Source: UBA7803 sp036381275 (GTDB lineage Bacteria; Pseudomonadota; Gammaproteobacteria; Pseudomonadales; Azotimanducaceae). From it: 64,000 nucleotides of DNA. The stretch is from the NCBI GenBank assembly GCA_036381275.1, contig DASVDC010000082.1, positions 1-64,000 of the forward strand, read 5' to 3'. The translations under genes and the position numbers were made by a program. The notes beneath the pieces are model-generated. The model was not told where the DNA came from and did not search any database. It saw only the letters and a program-made list of their open reading frames with translations. This document shows, in pieces, positions 34,358 through 42,856 of the stretch (position 1 is its first letter; the number at the start of each line of letters is the position of its first letter).

Positions 34358-34960
34358 TCAGTCGCTGCTCTTCTGCCCATGCCGTTCGCGCTGGATTTCC
34401 CGTGCTTCCGCGGTCTTGCGCAGCATCACGTAGACGGCGCCGGTGCCACCGTGCTGACGCGCCGCGCTGTGGAACGCGATCACGTCCGGCACCTGGGTCA
34501 GCCAGTGCGCGACGAAGCTCTTGATCCGCGCGGGCGTCGGGCTCTTCTCACCGCGGCCGTGCGAGACGAGCAGCGTGCGCCAGCCCTTGCGGCGTGACTG
34601 CTCGAGAAACTCGAACAGCGCGACGCGCGCTTCGCGCACGGTCAGCCGATGCAGATCGAGCCGGCCGTCGAGCGGATAGCGCCCGCCGCGCAGCTTCTTG
34701 AACACCTCGTTCTGCACGCCGTCCTTCTTCCACGAGAGCGTTTCACGCGGGTGCAGCAGCTTCACCTCGCCGAGGGTGAGGTAGTTCGGTTCCTCCGTGG
34801 CACTCGGCCGGCGCCCTTCGGCCGCCTCGCGCCGCTCGAGCTGCGCGGCGGTGACGTCCGGCCGCGCCGGCTCCGGCGCTACCCGCTTCTGCTCGAGCGG
34901 CACGACGTCGCTCATCGCTTCGCGGAACAGCGCATCGCCGTTTCGGTCGTCGCCGCTCAT
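34358..34960 (-). CDS. Smr-domain protein (SmrA/YdaL-like endonuclease family)
   Basis: A 200-aa protein. The N-terminal half is charged and variable. The C-terminal Smr domain begins at about residue 105 with DLHRLTVREARVALFEFLEQ and has the second motif LLVSHGRGEKS and the closing GAVYVMLRK. E. coli SmrA/SmrB-type proteins are nucleases; SmrB cleaves mRNA at collided ribosomes. The ATG (34958-34960) overlaps the phytanoyl dioxygenase-like gene's stop as TGATG, an odd coupling with no clear functional reason. Confidence 0.88.
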   Translation of the reverse strand: MSGDDRNGDALFREAMSDVVPLEQKRVAPEPARPDVTAAQLERREAAEGRRPSATEEPNYLTLGEVKLLHPRETLSWKKDGVQNEVFKKLRGGRYPLDGRLDLHRLTVREARVALFEFLEQSRRKGWRTLLVSHGRGEKSPTPARIKSFVAHWLTQVPDVIAFHSAARQHGGTGAVYVMLRKTAEAREIQRERHGQKSSD

Positions 34961-35745
34961 CACTCGACCGGGATGCTCGCGTACTGCGCCGAGCGGGTGC
35001 CCGGCAGCGGATGGTTGTCGGCCGCGTGGTACGTGAACACCGCCGACAGCTTCATGCGGTCGGTGAGGTTGCGTCCGGCGGCGTGGAAGGTCCGGCAATG
35101 GAAGAACACCACGTCGCCGGCGGACAGCTCGACAATCTGCGCCTCCTGGATCAGCGCACGGTTCTCCGGCAATTCCGGGCGCAGGAACTTGGCCTCGTCG
35201 AGCCGGCTCGCGGCGAACACCTGCCGGTGCGTGCCCGGGATCAGCGCGAGCGCGCCGTTGTCCGCCGTCTCGTCGCCGAGCGCGATCCACAGCGACACCA
35301 GCTCCGGCCGCTCGAACGACCAGTAGCGCACATCCTGGTGCCAGTGCGTGACGCTGCTGTACCCGGGCGCCTTGGTCATCACGCAGTTGTGATGACACTG
35401 CGACATCAGCACCTGCTCGGTGCCGATCAGCGCGCGCAGGTAGGCGCCGACGGCGCTGCCGGTGATCACCGGCCGGAGCGCGGGGAAGCGTGAATAGGCG
35501 CTCAGCAGCCGGCGCGGCGTGTCGCCGCCCGGCGCCGTGCGACTCTCGGGCGCACCGGGATAGCCGACGTCCGCCTCGAACTCGGCCGGTGCGAGCACCG
35601 GGCAGAGCGCGCTGCGTACTTCGGCGACCACGGCTTCACAGACCGCCGGTGACACGAGGCCCCGCACGATCAGATAGCCTTCGGTGGCGAATGCGGCGGC
35701 GGCCCGGTCGAGCTCGCCGACCGCGGGAAGGGTACTGCTGTTCAT
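34960..35745 (-). CDS. Phytanoyl-CoA dioxygenase (PhyH) family Fe(II)/2-oxoglutarate oxygenase
   Basis: A 261-aa oxygenase. The metal triad is visible as HQD within THWHQDVRYW (HxD) and a distal His in CRTFHAAGRNLTDRMKLS, with the Arg that would bind 2-oxoglutarate following. The family hydroxylates CoA esters, polyketides, ectoine and other small molecules, so the substrate is unknown. The ATG at 35743-35745 is preferred over a TTG one codon upstream. It is coupled to the Smr gene and lies 25 nt downstream of the aldehyde dehydrogenase on the same strand. Confidence 0.87.
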   Translation of the reverse strand: MNSSTLPAVGELDRAAAAFATEGYLIVRGLVSPAVCEAVVAEVRSALCPVLAPAEFEADVGYPGAPESRTAPGGDTPRRLLSAYSRFPALRPVITGSAVGAYLRALIGTEQVLMSQCHHNCVMTKAPGYSSVTHWHQDVRYWSFERPELVSLWIALGDETADNGALALIPGTHRQVFAASRLDEAKFLRPELPENRALIQEAQIVELSAGDVVFFHCRTFHAAGRNLTDRMKLSAVFTYHAADNHPLPGTRSAQYASIPVE

Positions 35746-35770
35746 CAAGAGACCCGCTACCGCGATGACT

Positions 35771-37204
35771 TCAACGCATCTGCTGGCGCACCGCCTTCAG
35801 CATCTTCTCGCCGTACGGCGGCCGCAGCCCGGCCAGCTCGGCGACGTCGAATCGGCTCTGGTGGTACACGGCCTTCGCGTGGCTGAAGGTCCGGAATCCG
35901 TCGAAGCCGTGGTAGGCACCCATGCCGGAGGGACCGACACCGCCGAACGGCAGGTCTTCCTGAGACACGTGCATGATCACATCGTTCACTGTCACACCGC
36001 CTGACGTGGTGCGCTCGAGCACCCGGCGCTCCTCGGCGGCGTCGCGGCCGAAATAGTAGAGGCCGAGCGGGCGCGGCTTCGCGTTGATGTAGTCGATGGT
36101 CTCTTCGACGCGCTCGTAACCCTTCACCGGCAGAATCGGCCCGAAGATCTCCTCCTGCATCACCCGCAGGCTCTCATCGGGCTCGATGATCAGGCTCGGC
36201 GGCATCTTGTGGTGCGGCTGCTGACGGAAGTCCTCTCCCGCCGGGTTGATCTCGACCACCCGGGCACCGGCCTGGCGGGCCTCCTCCAGGTAGGCGCTGA
36301 GCCGCTCGTAGTGGCGCTGGTTGATGATCGAGGTGTAGTCCGGGTTGTCGAGCAACGTCGGGTACATGCGCGCGACGGAACGCTCGGTCGCCGCGACGAA
36401 ATCGTCGATGCGCTCGCGCGGCACGAACACGTAGTCGGGCGCGAGACAGATCTGGCCGGCGTTCAGCATCTTGCCGGTCATGATCGAATCGGTGGTCTTC
36501 TGCAGATCCGCCGAACGGCTCACCACCACCGGCGATTTACCGCCGAGCTCCAGGGTCACCGGCACCAGGTTCTCGGCGGCGGCGCGCATCACGTGCCGCG
36601 CGATGGAGGTGGCGCCGGTGAACAGCAGATGATCGAACGGCAGCGACGCGAAGTCCGCGCCGGTCTGCGGGCCGCCGGTGACCACGGCGACTTCCTTCTC
36701 GTCGAACGCGGTCGGGAAGATCTCGGCCAGCAGCGCCGACGTCGCCGGGGTGTACTCGGACGGCTTGATCATGCAGCGGTTGCCGGCGGCGAGCACGCCG
36801 GCGAGCGGCGTGAAGGTGAGGTTCACCGGGAAGTTCCACGGGCTGATCACGCCCACCACGCCGAGCGGCTGATACTCGACCCGGGCCTTGGCGCCGAGCA
36901 GATTCAGCGGAAACGGCCCGACCTTACGCTTCTCCGGACGCATCCAGCGCTCCACGTGCTTCTGCGCGTGGCGGAGCGGCCCGACGGAGCCAGCCACGTC
37001 GGTGAACAGCGACTGATGCTCGCTGCGGTGGCCGAAGTCGTCCCTCATCGCCTCGACCAGCCGCTTCTCGTGGGTCTTCAGCAACCCGATCGCGCGTTCC
37101 AGGCGGTCGCGCCGGGCGGCGGCGCCGGGCGGCCCTTCGCGCAGGTAGTCCTGGCGCTGCCGCTCCAGCAGGCTCAGCATCTGCTCGCGTGGGGTTTCGT
37201 TCAT
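35771..37204 (-). CDS. Aldehyde dehydrogenase, coniferyl-aldehyde-dehydrogenase-like
   Basis: A 477-aa NAD(P)+-dependent aldehyde dehydrogenase. It has the cofactor-region PWNFPVNLTFTPLAGVLAAGN, the catalytic Glu in TLELGGKSPVVV and the catalytic Cys in NAGQICLAPDYVFVP. The ICLAPDY sequence around Cys, the length and the absence of a long N-terminal segment match the CalB (coniferyl aldehyde dehydrogenase) group, whose members also act on medium-chain and aromatic aldehydes. The ATG is 37202-37204. Confidence 0.9.
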   Translation of the reverse strand: MNETPREQMLSLLERQRQDYLREGPPGAAARRDRLERAIGLLKTHEKRLVEAMRDDFGHRSEHQSLFTDVAGSVGPLRHAQKHVERWMRPEKRKVGPFPLNLLGAKARVEYQPLGVVGVISPWNFPVNLTFTPLAGVLAAGNRCMIKPSEYTPATSALLAEIFPTAFDEKEVAVVTGGPQTGADFASLPFDHLLFTGATSIARHVMRAAAENLVPVTLELGGKSPVVVSRSADLQKTTDSIMTGKMLNAGQICLAPDYVFVPRERIDDFVAATERSVARMYPTLLDNPDYTSIINQRHYERLSAYLEEARQAGARVVEINPAGEDFRQQPHHKMPPSLIIEPDESLRVMQEEIFGPILPVKGYERVEETIDYINAKPRPLGLYYFGRDAAEERRVLERTTSGGVTVNDVIMHVSQEDLPFGGVGPSGMGAYHGFDGFRTFSHAKAVYHQSRFDVAELAGLRPPYGEKMLKAVRQQMR

Positions 37205-37286
37205 GGGCGTCTCTCCAGCAGGGTCGCCGCGACCGTTCGCCGACATGATACTGGATCGCGAGGGCGGAGCGGTGAGCGAGCGCTCG

Positions 37287-37559
37287 CTACCGGGCGGGGA
37301 ACGTCTGCTCCAGCACGGGTTCGCGGTTCACGTCGATGCGCAGGCGCCGTTCGCTCGGCCAGAAGCGCGCTTCCACGTAGTGGTGCTCTTCCCACTCGAG
37401 CTCGACGTTGGTCCAGACGTAGCGCGGCTCGCGCTCGCCGGGCTCACGGCGCTTGCGCAGACAGCCGTCGAGCCAGAGCTCGAGCGCACCATCGGCGCCG
37501 ATGCGTACCTGGAACGTCTTGTGTCGGTGCCGGAATTCGACCGCCTGGTGCAACCTCAC
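37287..37559 (-). CDS. Hypothetical protein, 90 aa
   Basis: A small basic, Trp/Glu-rich protein with alternating strand-like segments (TFQVRIGADGALELWLDGC, YVWTNVELEWEEHHYVEARFW, RRLRIDVNREPV). Length and strand pattern suggest a compact beta domain. I do not recognise the family. It lies between the aldehyde dehydrogenase start and the radical SAM stop, all on the minus strand, and the GC-rich third-position pattern fits real coding. Confidence 0.65.
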   Translation of the reverse strand: MRLHQAVEFRHRHKTFQVRIGADGALELWLDGCLRKRREPGEREPRYVWTNVELEWEEHHYVEARFWPSERRLRIDVNREPVLEQTFPAR

Positions 37560-37617
37560 CGCTCCTGATGCCGGTTGCGCCCATGCTTGCCGAGCCGGCC
37601 CGCCGCGTCCAGCCCGG

Positions 37618-38787
37618 TCAGAACAGGTCCATCTGCCGGTGGCCGGGGGGCCGGAACAGGTCGGTGCGCAGCTCCTCCTGGCCCCGACCTTCCTGCTCCA
37701 GCCCGAACCGCTTGACCGCCGCGGCGAAGCGCCGGCCGATCAGGTCGGCGAACACGCCTTCGCCGCGCATGCGCCGGCCCCAGGTCGAGTCGTACGCCTT
37801 GCCGCCGCGCGAGGCTCGGATCGCGCTCATCACCCGCTCGGCCCGCATCGGGTAGTGGACCGCGAGCCAGTCCTCGAACAGCGGCGCCACCTCGAGCGGC
37901 AGCCGCAGCAGGATGTAGTTCGCGCGCGACGCGCCGGCCTCGGCGGCCGCCTGCACCATCGCCTCGATCTCGTGGTCGTTCAGGAACGGGATCACCGGCG
38001 CCACCATCACGCCCGTCGGCACGCCCGCATCGGAAAGCTCCCGGATCATCCTGAGCCGTGCCGCCGGCCCGGCCGCCCGCGGCTCGAGCCGGGTCTTCAG
38101 CTCGTTGTCGAGGGTGGTGAGGCTGACCGCGACGGACGCCAGCCCGCGCCGCGCCAGCTCGCTCAGCAGGTCCAGGTCGCGCAGGATGAGCTGGCCTTTG
38201 GTGACGATGGTCACCGGATGGTTGTGCTCGAGCAGCACCTCGAGCACCGTCCGGGTCACCCGCTGGGTCTTTTCCGCCGGCTGGTACGGATCGGTGTTGG
38301 TGCCCATCGCGATCGGCCGGCAGCGATAGCCCGGCTTGCCGAGCTCGGCGATCAGCGTCTCGCGCACGCCGGTCTTGTAGAAGATGCGGGTCTCGAAGTC
38401 GATGCCGGGCGACAGGTCGAGATAGGCGTGGGTCGGGCGCGCGAAGCAGTAGATGCAGCCGTGCTCGCAGCCCTTGTACGGGTTGATCGAGCGGTCGAAG
38501 GGAATGTCCGGCGACTGGTTGCGGGTGATCAGCCGGCGGGTCGCGTCCGGATACAGCTCCGTGGCCACCTCGACGCCGGAATCCACACCCGCAGCCGGAC
38601 CGCCGGGCGCTTCAGCCGTCTCCCAGCCGTCGCTCTCCGCCTCGCTGTGGGTCGGCAGGTACCGGCTCGCCCGGTTGCTGTTCGCACCGCGCCCCTTGAT
38701 GACGATCCTGCCCTGGCTCGCGTCGCCGCCGCCAGCCGGCGCGGCGGGAACGCCCATGCCGGGCGACTGAAAACCCCGCTTGCGCAT
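37618..38787 (-). CDS. PA0069-like radical SAM protein (SplB-related)
   Basis: A 389-aa radical SAM enzyme with the [4Fe-4S] motif CEHGCIYC (CxxxCxxC) at about residues 108-115, preceded by SINPYKGCEHGC, and core segments GTNTDPYQPAEKTQRVTR and VSLTTLDNELKTRLEPRAA. It belongs to the group often named PA0069/Rv2578c, related to spore photoproduct lyase. The reaction is unknown. The promoter directly upstream has a LexA box exactly in the -35/-10 spacer, so a DNA-damage role is likely. The -10 ends 8 nt before the ATG, so the mRNA may be leaderless. Confidence 0.9.
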   Translation of the reverse strand: MRKRGFQSPGMGVPAAPAGGGDASQGRIVIKGRGANSNRASRYLPTHSEAESDGWETAEAPGGPAAGVDSGVEVATELYPDATRRLITRNQSPDIPFDRSINPYKGCEHGCIYCFARPTHAYLDLSPGIDFETRIFYKTGVRETLIAELGKPGYRCRPIAMGTNTDPYQPAEKTQRVTRTVLEVLLEHNHPVTIVTKGQLILRDLDLLSELARRGLASVAVSLTTLDNELKTRLEPRAAGPAARLRMIRELSDAGVPTGVMVAPVIPFLNDHEIEAMVQAAAEAGASRANYILLRLPLEVAPLFEDWLAVHYPMRAERVMSAIRASRGGKAYDSTWGRRMRGEGVFADLIGRRFAAAVKRFGLEQEGRGQEELRTDLFRPPGHRQMDLF

Positions 38788-38795
38788 AGGCCCGG

Positions 38796-38824
38796 ATCAT
38801 AGCTGTACGCCTGTACAGTATCAA
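38796..38824 (-). promoter_or_regulatory. Sigma-70 promoter with a LexA box in the spacer
   Basis: Reading the minus strand: TTGATA (-35, 38819-38824), a 17-bp spacer, then TATGAT (-10, 38796-38801). Bases 38803-38818 of the spacer read CTGTACGCCTGTACAG on the plus strand, an exact CTGT-N8-ACAG SOS box. LexA bound here would block RNA polymerase. The start codon of the radical SAM gene (38787) lies 8 nt beyond the -10. Confidence 0.75.
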
Positions 38825-38876
38825 GCGGCGAGACGCTGCCATTAGACTGGAATGCTTCGGGTGGACACAGCCTTCG

Positions 38877-39719
38877 ATGAGCCGATCACCAAGCCAGGGA
38901 GCACCCGGGCGGGTTTCCGCGCGTGCGCACGGCGGCCGCGCGCGCCGTCGCCGCGGCCGGCTCGAGGCGCTGCCGACGCTGCTGCTCATAGCGGCCGGGG
39001 TCGGCGGTTGCATGTCCCGCCCCGCCGACCCCGCGGTGATGGACTCGCTGGCCGAGATGGAGATCCGCGTCCGCCTGCTGCAGTCGGAGCTGACCGAGCT
39101 GCGCCGCGCAATGGCCGATACCGAGAGCCGCGCGCGCGAGGCCGAGCCGCCCGGCGCCGTGCAGGAGATGCTCGAGACGCGGCTCGACACGCTGCAGGCA
39201 CGGATCGACGCGCTGCCCGAGGCGTTCGCGGCCGTTTGCCCGGCGCGCTCGCAGCCGGCGGTGAACCCCCAGTGCGAGCCGAAGATCCAGCGCGTGGTGG
39301 TGAGCGGCGACAAGCTGGTCGTCGGCGAGGTGGAGCGGGTCTGGGTCGAGCCGCCGGGCGCATTCCTGGAAGCGCGCATCGACGCCGGCGCCGAGCTCAG
39401 CTTCATCGCGGCCGAGGAGCCGATGGAATTCGAGCGCGACGGCAACAAGTGGATCCGCTTCGGCGTGACCGTGGACGAGCAGACCGTGAGCGTGGAACGG
39501 CCGCTGAAGCGGTTCGCCCGGGCGCGCAACGAGCGCCGGCCGATCGTGGACCTGCGCGTTCAGCTCGGCGATGCGCGCGAGAACGTCGAGTTCGCGCTGA
39601 TCGATCTGTCCGGCCAGGAGCAGCGGGTGGTGCTCGGCCGCAATTTCCTCACCGACGTGGCGCTGCTCGACGTGGGACGGCAGCACGTGCAGCCGCGCTT
39701 CCCGGCCCCGAAGCGCTGA
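38877..39719 (+). CDS. Lipoprotein with retropepsin-like (PF05618, RimK-associated) domain
   Basis: A 280-aa lipoprotein, first gene of a three-gene operon. A long basic N-terminus leads to a hydrophobic segment and lipobox GVGGC (Cys at about 45). A coiled coil follows (about 55-115). The C-terminal domain is the RimK-associated retropepsin-like family once called 'ATP-dependent zinc protease' (RVWVEPPGAFLEARIDAGAELSFIAAEE, VLGRNFLTDVALLDVGRQHV). The usual DTGA active-site motif is DAGA here: the Asp is kept but Thr is replaced by Ala. Operon partners are an inactive transglutaminase-7TM protein and an ATP-grasp ligase, a linkage known from ATP-grasp peptide-ligase systems. Confidence 0.85.
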   Translation: MSRSPSQGAPGRVSARAHGGRARRRRGRLEALPTLLLIAAGVGGCMSRPADPAVMDSLAEMEIRVRLLQSELTELRRAMADTESRAREAEPPGAVQEMLETRLDTLQARIDALPEAFAAVCPARSQPAVNPQCEPKIQRVVVSGDKLVVGEVERVWVEPPGAFLEARIDAGAELSFIAAEEPMEFERDGNKWIRFGVTVDEQTVSVERPLKRFARARNERRPIVDLRVQLGDARENVEFALIDLSGQEQRVVLGRNFLTDVALLDVGRQHVQPRFPAPKR

Positions 39720-39738
39720 CGGTGCCGCCAGATCCTCG

Positions 39739-41229
39739 ATGAGCCGTCGCGGGCCATTCCTGTTCTTCGTCGTCCTGCTGTTTCTGCTCGGGATCGGCAC
39801 GGCCTACTACCGGCACGAGTCGTACTACATCCCGTTCCTGCCCGGCGCCCAGCAGACCGTCTGGCAGGTGGAAGCGCGGGTCGAATACGTCGCCGACGGC
39901 GGCCCGACACAGGTGTTCCTGACCCTGCCGCCGGAGCAATCGGGCTTCCGGCTGATCGGTGAATCGAGCGCCTCGTCCGGCTTCGGCTTCGAAATCACCG
40001 CCGACAGTCACCAGCGCCGGGCCCACTGGACGCGGCGTTCCGCCGTTGGCCAGCAGGTGCTGTTCTACCAGCTCGACTTCGTCCAGGACCCGACCCACGA
40101 GGTGGAGCCGGCCGCGGCCGGCGAGCCGGAGACCCAGACCTGGGACGAACCCTACCAGACCGCCGCGTATCAGCTCCTGCAGTCCGTGCTGCCGATCTCG
40201 GCGGACGCGGAATCGCTCGCCCAGCAGCTCGCCTTCGAGATGAGCCGGCGCGGCGCCAACCAGAACCTGAGCCTGCTGCTCGACCGATACCGCCCGCCGG
40301 TGCTGATGGCGAGCCTGCTGAACGCCGCCGGCGTGCCCGCCCGCACCGTACAGGTGCTCGAGCTGCAGGACGGCAGGCGTCGCCAGGACCTGCGGGAGCT
40401 CGTGCAGGTGTGGGACGAGCACAGCTGGCGCCTGTTCGATCCGCTCCGCGGGCAGGTGGACGACGAGAATCTGCTGCTCTGGCAGACGGCTTCGCCCGCG
40501 GTGCTCGAGGTGCTCGGCGGCTCACGCAGCCGGGTCACGTTCAGCATGATCAGCCAGACGCGCCCCGCATCGACCCTGATCGATCAGAACCAACCGGGCT
40601 TCGCCCTTTCGCTGTACAGCCTGCCGGTGGCCGAGCAGGGCATGTTCAAGATGATCATGCTGCTGCCGGTGGGGGCGCTGGTCGTGGTGGTGATGCGGAT
40701 CCTGGTGGGGCTGAAAACCTCCGGCACGTTCATGCCGGTGCTGATCGCGCTCGCGTTCCTGCAGACCGAGCTGGTTCCGGGCGTGGTCAGCTTCCTGATC
40801 GTGGTGGCGATCGGCCTGATGATCCGCTCGTACCTGTCGTCGCTGAACCTGCTGCTGGTGGCGCGCATCGCGACGCTGGTGGTCGTGGTGATCGGCATCA
40901 TCACGGTCTTCAGCGTGCTGAGCTATCAGGCAGGGCTGATGGAGGGCCTGACGATCACGTTCTTCCCGATGATCATCCTGGCCTGGACCATCGAGCGGAT
41001 GTCCATCACCTGGGAGGAGCAGGGCCCGCGCGAGGTGCTGGTGGCCGGCGGCGGGAGCCTGCTGGTCGCGGTGCTGGCCTTTCTCGTGATGGATCAAACG
41101 GTGACGCGTCACCTCGCGTTCAACTTCCCGGAGCTGAACCTGTGCGTGCTCGCAGTGATTCTGCTGCTCGGCCGTTACACCGGCTACCGGCTGCTCGAGC
41201 TGCACCGCTTCGCGGTGTTCGCCCGATGA
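39739..41229 (+). CDS. Inactive transglutaminase domain fused to 7TM protein (UUP1 family)
   Basis: A 496-aa membrane protein. An N-terminal helix (about 5-22) leads to a periplasmic transglutaminase-like domain (about 30-270). The Cys, His and Asp expected of active enzymes are not evident at the usual places (for example LLDRYRPPVLMASLLNAAGVPARTVQVL and DEHSWRLFDPLRG). The C-terminal half holds about seven membrane helices (FKMIMLLPVGALVVVVMRI to ELNLCVLAVILLLGRYTGY). Encoded 19 nt after the retropepsin lipoprotein and overlapping the ATP-grasp gene by 4 nt. The trio is thought to tag or process a peptide or envelope component; the substrate is unknown. Confidence 0.88.
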   Translation: MSRRGPFLFFVVLLFLLGIGTAYYRHESYYIPFLPGAQQTVWQVEARVEYVADGGPTQVFLTLPPEQSGFRLIGESSASSGFGFEITADSHQRRAHWTRRSAVGQQVLFYQLDFVQDPTHEVEPAAAGEPETQTWDEPYQTAAYQLLQSVLPISADAESLAQQLAFEMSRRGANQNLSLLLDRYRPPVLMASLLNAAGVPARTVQVLELQDGRRRQDLRELVQVWDEHSWRLFDPLRGQVDDENLLLWQTASPAVLEVLGGSRSRVTFSMISQTRPASTLIDQNQPGFALSLYSLPVAEQGMFKMIMLLPVGALVVVVMRILVGLKTSGTFMPVLIALAFLQTELVPGVVSFLIVVAIGLMIRSYLSSLNLLLVARIATLVVVVIGIITVFSVLSYQAGLMEGLTITFFPMIILAWTIERMSITWEEQGPREVLVAGGGSLLVAVLAFLVMDQTVTRHLAFNFPELNLCVLAVILLLGRYTGYRLLELHRFAVFAR

Positions 41230-42263
41230 GCGATCCGACGAACAAGACCTTCGGCCGAAGCTGGATCAGCCCGTGGCGTCTCGCGCGCTGCGGCGTGCTC
41301 GGCATGAACCGGCGCAACATCGCCTACATCGCGCGCTACAACCCGCGCGACCGCTACCCGCTGGTGGACGACAAGCTGCGCACCAAGCTGGTCGCACAGA
41401 AGGCGCGCCTCAACGTGCCGAAGCTGCTGCACGTGGTGCGCACCCAGCACGAAATCGAGGTGATCGAGCGCGACGTCGCGAACCTCGACGAATTCGTGAT
41501 CAAGCCCGCCCAGGGCAGCGGCGGCAAGGGCATCCTGGTGATCGTCGGCCGTGACGGCGACGACTTCGTCAAGTCGAGCGGCGCGCGCATCAGCCTGAAC
41601 GACGTGAAGCGCCACGTCACCAACATCCTGAGCGGCCTGCACTCCCTCGGCGGCAAGCAGGACGTCGCGATCATCGAGACGCTGGTGAAGGTAGCCCCCC
41701 TGTTCGCGCGCTACTCGCACGAGGGCGTGCCGGACATCCGCATCATCGTGTTCCGCGGCTATCCGGTGATGGGCATGCTGCGCCTCGCCACCCACGCCTC
41801 CGACGGCAAAGCCAACCTGCACCAGGGCGCGGTCGGCGTCGGCCTCGACATCGGCACCGGCCGCGCGGTGGCCGCGGTGCAGAACAATCGGCTGATTCAC
41901 CTGCATCCCGACACCGGAGCGGACTTGCACGAGATCGAGGTTCCGAACTGGAGGCAGATACTGCTGCTCGCCGCCCGCTGCTACGAAGTCACCGGACTCG
42001 GGTACATGGGCTGTGACATGGTGATCGACGAGACGCAGGGACCGCTGCTGCTCGAGATGAACGCGCGGCCCGGGCTTGCGATCCAGATCGCGAACAATGC
42101 AGGCTTGGTGCCGAGACTCAGGCACATCGAGCAGCTCGAGGATTACTACGTGACGGTCGAAGATCGGGTGGACTACTCGATGGCCACGTTCAGGCACTTC
42201 CCGGCCGCGCGGCAGGCGGAGCTGGAGTTCGTGGAGGATGGGGCGGCAGCGCCCAGGACGTAA
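41226..42263 (+). CDS. ATP-grasp alpha-L-glutamate ligase-like protein
   Basis: A 345-aa cytoplasmic ATP-grasp enzyme. Conserved parts are DEFVIKPAQGSGGKGILVI (ATP-binding Lys and glycine loop), IIETLVKVAPLFARYSHEGVPDIRIIVF and the metal-binding GPLLLEMNARPGLAIQIAN with Glu and Asn. The family is related to RimK-type ligases and found with the transglutaminase-7TM protein upstream; ATGA overlap shows coupling. The acceptor is unknown. The low-GC patch begins at its stop codon. Confidence 0.9.
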   Translation: MSDPTNKTFGRSWISPWRLARCGVLGMNRRNIAYIARYNPRDRYPLVDDKLRTKLVAQKARLNVPKLLHVVRTQHEIEVIERDVANLDEFVIKPAQGSGGKGILVIVGRDGDDFVKSSGARISLNDVKRHVTNILSGLHSLGGKQDVAIIETLVKVAPLFARYSHEGVPDIRIIVFRGYPVMGMLRLATHASDGKANLHQGAVGVGLDIGTGRAVAAVQNNRLIHLHPDTGADLHEIEVPNWRQILLLAARCYEVTGLGYMGCDMVIDETQGPLLLEMNARPGLAIQIANNAGLVPRLRHIEQLEDYYVTVEDRVDYSMATFRHFPAARQAELEFVEDGAAAPRT

Positions 42264-42856
42264 GACCTCTGAGACACGAGCACCACAACGTCATATAGGC
42301 AGTCGGTAGCCAACCCGGCCACCCCCCATCCGCCACGTAGATCATTCACACTTCTTAGTCGGCGATGATGGGCGAAACAGCAACCAGCTGGATCCAACCG
42401 CTACCCCTAGTGTTCGACCGCAAGGTTCCAATAGCATTGGATGCAGCTGACCCCGGATCAAATCGCAGCACTCAACGATCTAGCTGGCCTGCTGAACGCA
42501 GCAGTTCATGGTGCGACCGTTGATCCACAAGCAGCACAGTGGGCCCTAGATATCGGACCGGACCTTCTGGAGTCTCTCAGCAGAATTATTGAGCGCGATA
42601 GCAACAAGATACTCGTTCAAGAGGAAGAGCCAAAGTTTGCGCTGGATGGTGATGTATGGTTTCAGACGCGGCGTGACGACAAGTAAACCTCGGATAGTAG
42701 TGCGCCAGGAGATCTGCGTCCCGAAGCGCCTGCCGGCCCAAGAGAACCGCAGCCCGCGAGCGGTGAACGGCGTCGTCACCGAAGAATCTCGGAAGACTGC
42801 TGCAGTTCCCAGTCCCATCAGCGTAATATCGACGGGACCCCTACTAGGACCCCGCC
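42264..42856. other. Low-GC patch with one doubtful small gene
   Basis: About 590 bp clearly poorer in GC than the surrounding sequence, with many A/T third positions. Apart from the 81-codon frame at 42441 I see no gene, no terminal inverted repeats and no tRNA or integrase. Two other short frames overlap 42441-42686 on either strand without a ribosome-binding site. The patch sits exactly between two intact operons, as expected for a past insertion or decayed gene. Confidence 0.5.
42441..42686 (+). CDS. Possible small hypothetical protein, 81 aa
   Basis: An 81-codon frame starting ATG 42441 with a mainly helical N-terminal half (LTPDQIAALNDLAGLLNAAV, QAAQWALDIGPDLLESLSRIIE) and a charged C-terminal tail. 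AAGG lies about 13 nt upstream, so initiation is weak. I recognise no family. Its codon use is AT-richer than that of its neighbours, in keeping with foreign origin. Confidence 0.42.
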   Translation: MQLTPDQIAALNDLAGLLNAAVHGATVDPQAAQWALDIGPDLLESLSRIIERDSNKILVQEEEPKFALDGDVWFQTRRDDK

